64,000 bases of DNA from Dermatophagoides farinae (taxonomy: Eukaryota > Arthropoda > Arachnida > Sarcoptiformes > Pyroglyphidae). How positions within the stretch are numbered: the first letter of the stretch is position 1; every line of letters starts with the position of its first letter. The stretch spans positions 1,698,001 through 1,762,000 of the forward strand of contig NC_134686.1 of NCBI RefSeq assembly GCF_024713945.1, written 5' to 3'. The notes below the pieces were generated by a model. That model did no database searches. It saw nothing but the letters and a program-made list of their open reading frames with translations, and was not told the origin of the DNA. Shown here in pieces: positions 9,475 to 21,154 of this stretch. The position numbers were made by a program, and so were the translations under genes.

Positions 9475-11171
9475 TTAGATGGCAGTTTCGGATGAATCCA
9501 TATATGAATTACGTTTACCATACAATGGATTAGCAAGACCATTATTTAGATAGGCCGGTGTGAATGTATGATAATAATTATCAGTTTCAGAATCGGATGT
9601 AACAAATTTTGGACCATAATTTGATTGGCCAACACTACTAATACTATTTTGTTGACCACCACCACCACAACCACCACCATAGATTGAATGTCGATAGGAA
9701 TATTGTTGTTGGTTTTGTAGATTTTGATGTTGACGTTGTTGATTACGTAATGGTACAGTAGGTTTATTGACCGGTGTACTAATAATTGTACCATAAAGTC
9801 CATTATTATTATCATTATTGTTGATAATTTGGCCATAATTTGAATGTGAACTTTTGGCACCTGAACGTGAACCAATTGTAGTATTATTAGATGAAATGAA
9901 TGATGCATCGGCAACATTATTATTATTATTGTTCATCATCAATAATGATGTTGCACTTTTACGATGATGGCCATGTTTAGATATTGTTGAACGTAATGAT
10001 CCACTACTATTGGCACGTATATTGTTCAATGCACCTAATGAATTGGATTTAGATTTTTGTGTATGAAGACTACGTGTACTACGGCGACGTTTTGATGATC
10101 GTCGTACTGAATTTGTTTTCTGATTATATAATGAACTTTTTGTTGTAGTTATTGTTGTTGGTGTAAAGCTCATATAATGATTCATTTGTGGACTATAATT
10201 AATAGAGAAAGAGAGAGAGAGAGAAAAAAAAGGTTGAATTAGCAAAGAAATAATTAATAATCTATATAATTGTATTGTACTTACTTAATGGTATATGGTG
10301 GCAATGGAGGTGTAGCTGAAATGTGATGAAATGAAATGAAAAAGAGAAAATCATAAATCGATTTTAAATCAATATCAAATCACTTACTTTTATCATTATT
10401 ACGTAAAAATTTATCCCTTTCAAGTTTATATTTCAATAAAATTAATCCAATTGCTAAAATTGAAATGAAAATATGTAAAGAAGCAATGGCAATTTCAATA
10501 TATTGAACACATAGATCAACTAATGATTCATCTAATGGATGACGATGATGATGATGATGATGATGATTCGTTGTTGTCGTCGTAGTCGTCGTCGTTGATG
10601 GAATTTGATTTTCAGTTGTCGATGATAATAAATGTTTAATTATAGGTGAAGATTGTGGTTGTTTATAATTTTGTTGTTGTTGTTGTTGATTATAATGATT
10701 TAAATGTGCCTGAATATTTGATATATGATTGGAAACAATTATATACCAAAATGAACGAGAATTTATATCAAATGATAATAATTGTGTTGATGGTAATAAT
10801 GGTGATGTATGTACAATTGGATAGTTTGATTGATGATCATCGATAATTGATTTATATAGATTTGTTGTCGTTGTTGCTGATGATAATGATAATGATGACA
10901 TATCACCAGTACCGAATGTATCGGTTATTGTATCCAATGTTATAAAACGTGCATAAACACAAATCACATAGATATTATAGATAATCAAAAATATTTGAAA
11001 TGATGCATATATTAGTAGATGGCCAAAAAATCCAGTTATTGTTATTATAATAGCCAATGCATTCACCAATATCATTAGCCATTGTATGCCGGCAAAATCA
11101 ATCATTTGACGAAAAATGAGCAATAATAATTGTAATGTTAAAAATATTTTGATTATAATACGGACAGACAT
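9475..11171 (-). CDS. NKAIN: NKAIN-family (Na+/K+-ATPase-interacting) membrane protein, three exons
   Basis: Exons read on the minus strand are 11171-10388, a 31-nt exon 10315-10285, and 10192-9475. Donors GTAAGT and GTAAGTAC and acceptors TTTCAG and AATTATAG join in phase to give 1533 nt, or 510 residues. The start MSVRIIIKIFLTLQLL is followed by RQMIDFAG..W and ILVN...II, then TGFFG and a second membrane pair ending NIYVICVY. This is the NKAIN pattern (family: LQL, ERQ.FDFLG..W, PILVN, GFFG, W.NVFVICFY). Four membrane segments fit about 6-20, 31-50, 55-75 and 226-246. The loop before the last segment (about 80-222) is much longer than in vertebrate NKAINs and carries Gln, Thr and His runs. 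A ~240-residue Arg/Ser- and Asn/Gly-rich cytoplasmic-type tail follows. NKAINs bind the Na+/K+-ATPase beta subunit in neurons. Confidence 0.8.
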
Positions 11172-12317
11172 TTTTTGTTTTGATCATGAAAATTTTGTTG
11201 AACAAAAAATTTTGTGTGTGTAAAATCGTCTGTCAACCAATTATGAAACACACACAACTACTGACCATATATATGTGACACAATCATTCACAAATTATCA
11301 ATCTTTATCGAAAATTGTGTGCTATCAACCAGTAGTAGACCAAGTAGTTGATGATGATGATGTTGATTCTACAGGAGAAGAAAAAAAAATGAACAAAACA
11401 ACAATACATTAGATATATATACATATCATTTTATTGAATGGATGATAGATTGAAAACAATTCAAACGAAAATTCACACACGATTGACCGAAACGAGTGGC
11501 CATTATTATCGACTTTTAGTTTCATTCATTCATTCATTCATCTGATTGTTACCGATATCTGCGAAAAAAAACAGTCCATCGTCCAGTAGATGTGTATATT
11601 AATTCAATTTTGATTTCAAAAATTCAGAAATTTTTTTTAACTTGATGACTTGATGATGATGACTTATTGTTTTGGAAGAAAAAAAAAACTAGGAAATGGT
11701 GATGGTGATGATGGAATGAATTGCAACAGGTTCCAATAACAAAAAACAGCAACAAGTGAGTGTTCAAAATAAATATTTTTTCAAGCCAAAAAAAAAGCTC
11801 ATCGCTATTCACAAAGACAAACACGTATACGAAACACATTGAAGAGGAAATTGTTCCACCACCACCACCACCATCATCGACCAATCACCATCATTCATAT
11901 TTAGATGTTCCAAAAGATAATGGCCCATACAAAAAAAAACATGAACAGGATAAGATTTGAGATGTTCGAAAAAAAATAAAAAGAGAAAAAAAATTGAAAG
12001 AGAATGGACAGAACACATTATTAATGGGCCACCACACATGCTGTGATGATGATGATGATGGTGAAGAAGAAAAAAAAAACAACATTTCAATCAGGTGATG
12101 AACATTGAAAACGATTAGTGAAATAACTAAATGGCAGATGCAAAAAAAATAAAGATGGATTCATTCATCATATATTGAAATGAACAAAACAAAGCAAAAA
12201 TGGCCAAAAGTAAATTGAAATAGCTCAAGAAATAAATTGAAAATATCAATAAAATAAAAAACAAACAAACAAATGAGTGGTGGTCAGCCAGAAAAAAAAG
12301 TGGCCATCCAATTTACA

Positions 12318-12351
<34 letters not shown>

Positions 12352-15300
12352 CGATGGAAGAAAAAAAACAATCGTTTGATCAAATACTAAAACGAATAAA
12401 TTCAGATTTCAAATCTTTTTTTTTGCTCATTGAATGTTTTTGTTGTTGTTGTTGTTGTTGCTATGTTGTATTACCTGTTGCTGTTGCTGTGTGGCTGACA
12501 AACAAATCAACAAGTTTAGCGCCCAAAAAACAAAAAACAACAAAAAGACAATATATAACGGTTAATTTTAAGAATTAAAATTGAAATTGAAATGAAAAAA
12601 ATTCAAAACCATTGTGTGATCAAAATTACAACAACAACAACAAAAACAAAACAAAAAAGATATAGACGAATAAATCAAATGAGATAAAAATAAAATAACC
12701 AAAAAAAAAAAAAAAAAACAGAACAGAACAGAAAATAACAACAAACGTGATTTGATTTTGATTTATCTATTTCAACGTCATCATCATCATAATCTGAACA
12801 CAATACAAAATAGATCTATTCTATATATATGTGTGTGTAGCAAAAAAAAAAAAAAAAAAAACAAAACAAAAACGAAGCCAAAATGAAAAAAATAAAAAAA
12901 ACCAAATCAAATCTAAAAATGGCATCTATCTATCTAATAGTTAATGTGTTGGTTTGGTTGATGATTGGATCTTTTTTTTTCATTTGTTTGACACAATGTC
13001 AATGGATGATATCATCAGGTTCAAAAAAAAAAAAAAAAAAAAAAATGCTGAATTGATGATGATGAGTATATAAAACTCAACATTAAGTACATTGGTCTTT
13101 GATTGTCAGGTTTGTTGTTGTGGTTGTTGTTGTTTATTTTAACCAATCCACTTGATGATGATAATTATAATTCAAAAATCTAATTTCAACGGATACAGGT
13201 ATACAACCTACACAACTGTAATTGTTTATTATGGCCAACAAAATTACCGATAACAAACAAACCCACAAAATTAAATACAAGAAAAACAAAAAATCAAATT
13301 TTTGTTTAACAAGGAATTAATTGAATGACACTTGACCATCAAATTTGAATTTCTGAACCGGATCTGATTCGAATGTTGTCGTTGTTGTTGTTGTTGTTTT
13401 TCTTAGTTGGATCAAATATTTAAGGACACAAGATTATCAACAAAAAAAAGGTAAGGTCATCATCATATTTATATAGCTCTCACCAAAAAAAAAAAAATCA
13501 TGCAAAAGACACAGAAAAATTGAAGAGTCATTTTTTATTTCAACGGTCATCCATATATGCATGATGATTATAAAATTTTTTTTTTGTTTTGCATTTGAAT
13601 ATCAAATTTTGTTGTTTGATTTTACTTACGTTATTAACATTCTAAACTTTGTTTCTGTTTTCTGGTTGACTGAATTACATTTGTGGACATTGAAATTTTC
13701 ACATGTGTGCAATACGGATAATTTAGCAATTTTTTGTTTGTTTTTTTTTTGGCCTGGGGAGTGAGAGGATCTGGTTTGAACCGAAAGATTTTCTTTTTTT
13801 TAGTTCACTAGAGATTGGTCATTATATTCGAGAGGTGATGTGGCTGAATGTAAAGGTGAATGATGATGATGACAAAAAAAAAAATTGTCATTCGACAATG
13901 ACGATAGCTCGAATAATGGGTGATATCCTTGGGTTCATCAAAACACAGACAGAAACATACAAAGACAGAGGGGAGAAAAATGATGGCACTGAAGTTAAAC
14001 ACGATAATTAGAGAGAATTCAGGTTTGCATTGTCTTTTTTTTTACAAAATTAGATGATGATGATGATGGGAAAGATTCAAAGTTGTGTAACATAACTCAT
14101 ATATAAAAATAGAAAAAAAAAAATGGTGGCACTGGTCAATATAAGGTGCTGATAAAATAGTGACTAATCACATTTACAGTCTTTATAAAATAAAAAGAAA
14201 AGAACGAAAAAATATAAACTAGAATTATTCATCATCATCATTATTATTCTAACGATCTTTGTTGTTGTCACACACACACACACACACACACAAACACAAA
14301 GGTGAGAGCCCCCTAAAATCAAGCAAGGTATTCATCATCTCTTATGGTTTATTACTCACCGAACAACGAGCGCGGCAGGTAAACGAAAAAAAAAAGTTAG
14401 TCTGCAATTCAAACTAGCAGCAAAAGCCAAAAAAAAAATAGTAGTAGTAGTGATCATATAATGGTGAACATGAATATAGAATATTCACCATCATTTCATC
14501 ATAGTGGTCAATAAATATACAATATGAAGGCGGTGTTTTAAACACTAATATTCTATATATTAGCTTTGCTTCTATTTTTTTTTTTTTCATTCATTGATTT
14601 TCAATGATCCATTAATGAAGGACGTATTCATTTTTTTTTTGATATATATCTATAATCAATACTACTACTATTTTAATAATAACTACACATTTATTAACTA
14701 CTACTACTACAATGATAAACACAGTAATATCGATCATGATGATGATGATGATGTTGTTGTTGTTGTTGTGATGTTGTCTGTCTTGCTGTATGTGTGTGTG
14801 TGTTTTTTTTTTTAATTCGATTCGATATATTTTTTTTTCATTTTCAAGAATTTTTAATTATTATCATCATTACTTGAAAGAAAAATAAATAGAGACAGAA
14901 AAAAAAATCAGATAATTATTGTACGCATTTACATTCGACAATTGAAAGAAAGAAAGAAAGAAGAAAATTTTTTTTATCACATCAAATCATCATTATCATC
15001 AATTTATTGATTGATTGATTGGCCATTTTTTTTTCTTTCCTGGTTTCTTTTTTTTTCTCACAACAACAACAACAACATGAAAATGAAACTGTAAAACTGT
15101 GTGTGTTCTCTCTCCATCGTCTGTGTTTGTGTGTCACAACAACAACATTCATCAAATCAATCAATCAGATGTGATTGATTTATAATTTTTTTTTATTCAT
15201 TACCTCCTGATGGGTATGTTTATGATTGATTTTAATCAATTTTTTTTCCATTGTTTTTTCATTGAAAATAATCGAATTTTATTTTTACCTTCTAGTGTTA

Positions 15301-15502
15301 CCACAAAAACATCTATATATATGCACTGTACATTCGAATTCATCATCAGATTATTATTAATTTCTTATTTCGGCTGTTTGTTTGTTTGTTTGTTTTTAAT
15401 CTGATTTAGCAACAAAATTATTATACATTATTTAGGTGTAACGAACTTTGAAATAGATATATTTTTTTCGATTAAATAATAATAATAAAAATAAAAAAAA
15501 AT
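11172..15502. other. Repeat-rich intergenic region, NKAIN 5' side to UBE2K
   Basis: This 4.3-kb stretch contains the presumptive NKAIN promoter and 5' UTR and UBE2K upstream DNA. It holds poly-A runs (near 12700, 12842, 13023), an ATG tract at about 12319-12350, a CA tract at about 14268-14292 and CAA/GTT tracts. Open frames here are formed by these repeats. No gene was recognised. Confidence 0.55.
12319..12350. repeat. (ATG)n microsatellite
   Basis: About ten ATG units, one of many trinucleotide tracts in the window. It produces a spurious Met run in an open frame. Confidence 0.85.
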
Positions 15503-16396
15503 ATGGCAAACATTGCTGCCAAACGTATTAAACGTGAATTCATGGAATTACCACAAACAGAGAATGAACCAAATAAATTATTCCATATTGAACCAGTGGA
15601 TAATAATTTACTGAATCTTACCGGTTATGTTATTGGACCATCAGAATCATTATTTGAAGGTGGCCGTTTTAAAGTTGAAATCAAAAGTATGTGTCAAATG
15701 TATATTATGTTTATTTTTTTTTTCATCACTCATTCTTTATTATAAAGTTCCAGAAACGTATCCATTTAATCCACCAAAAGTACGTTTTACGACAAAAATT
15801 TGGCATCCAAATATATGTAAGTTGTATCAGAAAAAAAACACAACAACAACAACAAAAGCTAATTATTAAAATTTTCAATCAGCTTCCGTTACTGGAGCCA
15901 TTTGTTTAGACATTCTAAAAGATCAATGGGCGGCTGCAATGACATTACGTACCGTATTGCTTAGCATTCAAGCCTTATTAACATGTATGTGTGTTTTGGG
16001 TTGCGGTTGTTGTTTTTTGTTGTTTTACAATTTTTTTTTTCATTGTATTATTACAGCTCCTGAACCAGATGATCCACAAGATGCAGTAGTCGCACGACAA
16101 TTTAAAGATCATCCAGATTTTTATCGTCAAACGGCAAAATTTTGGACATATTATTTTGCCACTGATAGATCGGCAGAAAAACGTAAACAATTTGAATCAT
16201 ATGAAGGTAGTGAATAATAAAAATTTTTATGCTAAAATCAATGATCGTCCTAATAATAAAATTTTTTTTGTTTTGTTTTCTTATGGTAGCAAAAATAAAA
16301 CGTTTACGTGAACTAAGCCATATTGATGAAGAACGGGCAATATGTGCGTTATCACAATTCAATTGGAATATAGAACAAGCTCTACAGAATCTGTGA
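15503..16396 (+). CDS. UBE2K: Ubiquitin-conjugating enzyme E2 K (E2-25K/HIP2 type), five exons
   Basis: Exons are 15503-15686, 15748-15816, 15883-15984, 16057-16206 and 16290-16396. All four introns are short (61-83 bp), GT-AG and phase 1. The spliced product is 203 residues, against 200 in vertebrates. The start MANIAAKRIKREF, then [32 protein letters not shown] and DQWAAAMTLRTVLLS are nearly invariant in UBE2K. The catalytic cysteine falls at residue 92, as in the human protein. PEPDDPQDAVVA follows, and a C-terminal UBA-like helix bundle (about 168-203) ends the protein. The enzyme transfers ubiquitin, classically building K48-linked chains for proteasomal degradation. The UBA lacks the usual Met-Gly-Phe loop (it reads LSHIDEERA), a possible divergence in ubiquitin binding. 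A plausible AATAAA lies near 16539. Confidence 0.95.
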
Positions 16397-16799
16397 TCGA
16401 TCTCTTACTCTTTTTTTTCTCACCTTTTTTTTCTCTCTCTCTCACACACACACACACTTCTTGATTTCGTTCAAAAAAAAATCCTTCATCACCACCATCA
16501 TTTGTAACCGGGGATAAATTTTTTTTTTCAATCCAGTAAATAAAACAACAACAACAACAGCAAAAAAAAATGTCCATCACACATAGGAAAATTAAAAAAA
16601 CAAAACAGAAAACAAAAAATTCTTTCCTCTATATATTTTTACCGTTGTATTTTATTATTATTAATCAATTTTTAAAGAAATCTAAATCTTAAACTAAACA
16701 AAATTATTTTTAAAAATTTTTGATCACATTTCTTGTGTTTATATCCATTCAAACAAATATCAACCTGGTGAAATATTGTGTGAATAAACCTGGTGATCA

Positions 16800-16847
<48 letters not shown>

Positions 16848-17365
16848 TTACAAATTAAAAAAAAAAAAACAGACTGATAAAAAAAAACATTATGAATTGA
16901 ATAATAATCCAAGTGGGTGTGTGTGTGTGTGGGTGTGTGTCTGTGTTTTTTATATATTTAATAAAGAATTTTATTAAATTCAAAAAAAAAGATTGTGTGG
17001 TAATAATATTCTTGCCTATTGTAACCAATTCCTATTTCGACAGATAATGATGAGAAATGAGCAATTGCTGTGTTCCTTTTTTATTATATACATTTACAAT
17101 AATAATATATTTGAATATGCCATCAAAATAACGTGAATGTGTGTGTGTGTGTGAATTGTTTCACTTATGCTACAATTATTCAATGGACGTAAGCAGTACC
17201 TACCTACCAGTAAGTAATTGGCATGTTAACCAGTTGTTGTGTTCCATATTTTATCGTTGTTTTATATACAATTACTCAATTGTGCATTGTTCAACATTTC
17301 AATTTTTAAATTAAGAAAAAAAAATTAAACTTAAACAACAAACAACTCGAAAAAAACGGTATTGC
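16397..17365. other. UBE2K 3' flank and spacer
   Basis: This includes the UBE2K 3' UTR, a long CA tract at 16799-16844, a GT tract near 16917-16942 and A-rich DNA. No gene was seen. Confidence 0.55.
16799..16844. repeat. (CA)n microsatellite
   Basis: About 22 uninterrupted CA units, the longest CA tract in the window. A TG-rich tract lies 75 bp downstream and could pair with it. Confidence 0.95.
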
Positions 17366-17640
17366 GAAAGATGGTTGATCCAGTATTACGAAAAAAAAAC
17401 GGGCTTAAAATATGCAGAAAAAGTAAAAACAAGCAATTTGAACACATCATCAAAACTTATCGCCAAAATGGAAACAGAAAAATGTTATCAAACAATTTTT
17501 CAATACTATTACTCATTTAACTTCTTGCCTCAAATCAATTACAAAACTAAACGAATGCTCAATACCTTCGACAATGCCATTCTAAGGTACTCAATCAATG
17601 CCAAGGTAAAAGACTCGCCACAAAAGTTGAAAAAATATTA
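17366..17640 (+). pseudogene. Unrecognised coding-like fragment beside hAT remnant
   Basis: An open stretch of about 88 codons reads IQYYEKKTGLKYAEKV at its start and LRYSINAKVKDSPQ at its end. Its composition is more protein-like than the surrounding repeats, and it ends at a stop immediately before the frame that encodes the hAT-like segment. It may be a frameshifted upstream part of the same transposase. I do not recognise the family. Confidence 0.3.
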
Positions 17641-17861
17641 GCACGAGAAGGATTAGAATTATCGAACTGTCGTGGACAGGGTTATGATAACGGTGCTAAT
17701 ATGCGAAGCTTTTATAAAGGGGTTCAAGCATTGATTCTGCAGAAGAATCCCAAAACGAAATATATTCCATGCGCGAATCACAATTTGAATTTGATTCTTG
17801 CAGACATTGCAAAATCATCTTCTTTTGCCATTTCGTTTTTCGGAATCCATCCTTCAATTTG
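17641..17861 (+). pseudogene. hAT/ZMYM-like (DUF4371-type) transposase fragment
   Basis: Reading the frame from 17642 gives about 73 codons with NCRGQGYDNGANM, YKGVQALILQKNPK, and IPCANHNLNLILADIAKSS ending at a TGA. This matches the conserved block of arthropod hAT-like 'zinc finger MYM-type/DUF4371' transposases (C.GQ.YDGA.NM.G...GVQ..I....P.....PC..H.LNL). In the family the GYDGA aspartate belongs to the DDE catalytic centre. No start, no C-terminal dimerisation domain and no terminal repeats were found, so it is a dead fragment. Confidence 0.72.
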
Positions 17862-18009
17862 AATATATTGTGGTGGCGTGGTAACGTCATCTATGATGAA
17901 CTCCAATCTAAACAGATGAGTTTAGTGAAAACGTGTTTTCCGGTTCAGTCGAATAAACGGAGTTAATGAAGATACTACAATATAATATTTTTTCAGTTTC
18001 TGTAATACG

Positions 18010-18204
18010 ATGGCAAATACTGAAGAATTATGTCAAAGATTTGAATCCGAACCTGAAACATACACACACATTACATTCCATTGTCCAAAATTTTTCGACA
18101 TCATCAATAATTTCTTCCACCAACACACAATCTTTTTGATACAATCAGAACGAACATTAAGACGACTAATTTTGTCAAATCAAAAAAAAAAAAAAAAACT
18201 GTAG
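18010..18204 (+). pseudogene. Possible non-LTR retrotransposon tail (CCHC-like)
   Basis: The frame contains LCQRFESEPETYTHITFHCPKFF followed by a hydrophobic-charged helix. Many non-LTR elements end with a zinc-knuckle-like C..C...E...H....CP segment after the reverse transcriptase. One expected cysteine is Phe here (CQRF). The segment is short, isolated and ends in a poly-A run at about 18184-18199, which would suit a 3' end of a retroposed element. The identification is weak. Confidence 0.3.
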
Positions 18205-18732
18205 CTGCTCGAATTTCGAACTATTGCCTTTTCGAATTTAGCATTGCTAGTTTCATGTAGCAAAAAAAACTCTATTTGATACATTTGTATTTTTTTGTAT
18301 TTGTTTTTGTATTTTTGTATTTTTAATGATGAAAAATACAACATATTTGAATGGAATCTCGAACTAAATAAAGTCACGTATATCAAATACGTTTTCCGTT
18401 CTACATTTCATTCATTCGAGTAACAATGTGTGCTTTTAATGCTGAGTTAATTTTTTTTTCTTTTTTGGATAGCATTGTTTTTTTTAATCACTTACGATGT
18501 GGTATCGATAATCGATAATAGAATTTTGTAAGTCAAATCAAGACTACAAATCTTTTATCAAATATATGAATGGTGAATTTATTCGGTTTTCAATTTTGAG
18601 AATGTTTTGTTTCTATAATGTTGTTAAAAGTGTTTGGAAACGAAATCGAAAAAAAACACCTGTAACAACAGGCAAAAAAATGGCGAATCATATTGATGTG
18701 ACGAAAAAAATACGGTACAGAAATACATCAAG

Positions 18733-19496
18733 ATGACCGAATATGGCTACAGAAAATCAAGAAAAAAGCCAATTTTATCCAAGAAAAATAAAAATAATAG
18801 TCGTTTTTGGGCCATAAAAATGGCTGAAATGCCACTTGATTATTGGAAAAAAGTAATTTTTTCCGACGAATGTCGATTTTCTCAGTTTAACGATGCTTAT
18901 CGCACATTCGTATATCGCAAGAAGAATCAGGCATACCACGCCAAGACTACAAGCCACGGTTAAGCATAACGGTTTCAGTGTGATGGTTTGGTGGGGGGCT
19001 ATATGGTAAGATTTTTTTTTTTGTTTTTTAGCATGTTTTAATAATCATTATTCCTTGAAAATAGGCATGATGATGATCAGTGTTGACTATGCTCCAATAG
19101 TGTGAATATATCAATATTCTGAAAACCACACTATCTCCCATCTTCCGTGATAGAAAAAAATAAATTAAAAAAAGAACCTTCTTCTCCAGGAAGATTGGGC
19201 ACCATACCATATGTCCAAACAGTCTCAGGACTTTATTAAAAAAACAGTCGATGATCAAAAAATTTGAAATGAATTGCTCAAAGCCCCCAGATATGAACCA
19301 AATCAAACACCTATGGTACTCGTTGAAGCGCCTATTGAAGCAGACAAAGCTTCATCCATCAACTCGTGATGGTGGTTTATTCGAGCTCCTGATGAAGTTA
19401 TGGGCTGAATTACCACAGAGTTTAATCGATCGGCTGATAGAAAGCATGCCAAGCAGGAACCAAAAATTCAATACAACGGCATTGAGAAATTATTGA
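18733..19496 (+). pseudogene. Tc1/mariner-type transposase remnant
   Basis: Three pieces in different frames together make the C-terminal two thirds of a Tc1/mariner transposase. 18733-18963 has SRKKPILSKKNKNN, WKKVIFSDECRF and FVYRKKNQ. In another frame at about 18955-19010 comes TVKHNGFSVMVWWGAIW. About 19186-19255 gives QEDWAPYHMSKQSQDFIKK. 19251-19496 gives KPPDMNQIKHLWYSLKRLLK, LWAELPQSLIDRLIESMPSR and a final ALRNY. The two Asp positions of the catalytic triad (FSDE and QEDWAP) are visible. The third position, normally Glu in DMNPIEHLW, is Lys here. A ~170-bp unrelated insertion separates the second and third pieces. With frameshifts and the lost catalytic residue this copy is dead. Confidence 0.85.
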
Positions 19497-19499
19497 AAA

Positions 19500-20027
19500 C
19501 ACATGTAATTACTCACTAAACTCACTTATCCAAAAATATTCTTGAAGATAAACGAGAAAATTTGTCTGATTATAGTTTTCAAAACAAAATTCGCATCGTA
19601 TTATCCGATTTAAGCCAATATTTCAACCAATATTTCATTTGCAAGTAAGCATAATATTTTGAAAATTATTCTCCTCATGATTATTATTATTATCATTTTT
19701 TTCTTATAGAATTTGTGTTGCTACAAATCATTTAGATCAATTCAAAATTAAAGAAGATTTTTCCACAAGTATGATGTTTCAATACAAAATATTTGAACAA
19801 AATATAATTTTTTTTCCTATTTTTTTTTTTTTTTTTTTTTGAATAACAGACATTTGAATTCATATGTAATATTCCATGTTACATTTGAACGCTTAAGCAC
19901 ATTTTGTGCACCTAAAATGCTTAATCAGAATGTTAAAAAATTATATGAATATTGGATATTCAATATCACGTTTTACATACAAGAGGTACAGCCAAAAAGG
20001 TACAGCCATTTGATCTCAAAAAACTAG
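19500..20027 (+). other. Unrecognised exon-like stretch downstream of the Tc1 remnant
   Basis: Three pieces look coding and are bounded by splice-like sites. About 19530-19644 ends TTTGCAA|GTAAGC. 19711-19767 lies between TTCTTATAG and GTATGA and reads ICVATNHLDQFKIKEDF. About 19851-20025 follows poly-T and AACAG and ends CTAG|GTATG, reading SYVIFHVTFERLSTFCAPKM then VKKLYEYWIF. The first two join in phase; the second and third do not. Segments such as KIRIVLSDLSQYFNQYFICK have no family I can name. It may be a decayed host gene or part of a mobile element. Confidence 0.3.
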
Positions 20028-20509
20028 GTATGTTAAAATGAAATGTTTAAGTTTGAATACATTCCATATATATCCAACTTTTTTTTCTACTTTCACAATG
20101 CATTTTTAGTCTCGTTTGTCTCTTTAGTCGTAAAAGACTGTGCTAGTGTGACCGTAGCCTTAGATTTGAACTAATCACAACATGTGCTGTTTTGATTTTC
20201 TTCTGTTTCTTACAATTGATTGTGACCACTAATTTATATCATCGATACTAGATGTCGCGGTGCACATTTAAATGAATTATTTCAATTTCAAATGGAAACA
20301 AATAAAAAAAAAAAATTTTTATTTTGATTTCGTTGTTGTTGTTGTTGTTGGTTGATTTGACAATTTTTTGTTGTTGTTGTTGTTGTTTCTTGTTCACAGG
20401 CAATGTGTCATCATCATCATAATCATCATTTCAATTGTCGTTGTTGCTAAATCTTATTGTCCATGTCCGTTTTTCAAAACAATTGATGATTTACGATTTT
20501 AAAATGATC

Positions 20510-20541
<32 letters not shown>

Positions 20542-21120
20542 CAATCGATATTTCATTCAATATATCGTGAATGAATTGTTTTTTTTTTTGTTTCGAGTAA
20601 ATTGGTTATCCTTCTTCTCCTCCCCCCAACAATTTTTTTTCAAATATTGTGCAACACATTAGACTTTTGACAGATTTAGGTTGATCGACGACGACGACGA
20701 CAGCAGAGGATAGAAAATTTTACCTTTTTTAACTTAATTAAATTTCATTTTCTTTAAAAAAAAAATTTCCGTTGATGACGGTTACATGAAATGAAAAAAA
20801 ATTTTTTTTTTCCAAAAAAAATTGATTCACCATCAAAGTGTTTGCCTGTTGTTGTTGTCGGTTATTATTTTATTCTGTGGATAAGAACGAGAAAAAAAAC
20901 CGGAAAATAAACAAACAAACAAACTAACAAACAATCGATTCGTTCGAATAAGTAGAACAACAGCAAATCTGTCAAGATATAAACAAAAAAAAACCGACGT
21001 AAATCTTTGCAAACAAGCAACACCACACACACACAGAGAGTGAGATGAAGAAGAAAAAAAATAGATCCAGATCAGCTTGGATTTTTCATTTTTCATTATT
21101 AAGAATTGAATTATTTACTT

Positions 21121-21153
<33 letters not shown>
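21121..21153. repeat. (CAA)n microsatellite
   Basis: About eleven uninterrupted CAA/ACA units within A-rich DNA. Confidence 0.9.

Positions 21154-21154
<1 letters not shown>

Noticed and set aside
9546-9917. Minus-strand frame of 123 codons overlapping the NKAIN tail
   Set aside because: This is an alternative frame of the NKAIN third exon, hydrophobic because it reads repeats out of phase.
12273-12578. 101-codon + frame starting MSGGQPEKKVAIQF
   Set aside because: The start looks plausible, but it runs directly into ATG and TGT repeats (Met and Cys runs) with no donor or homology.
16799-16844. Regular repeat arrays as possible CRISPR
   Set aside because: All arrays here are mono-, di- or trinucleotide microsatellites without unique spacers, in a eukaryotic genome.
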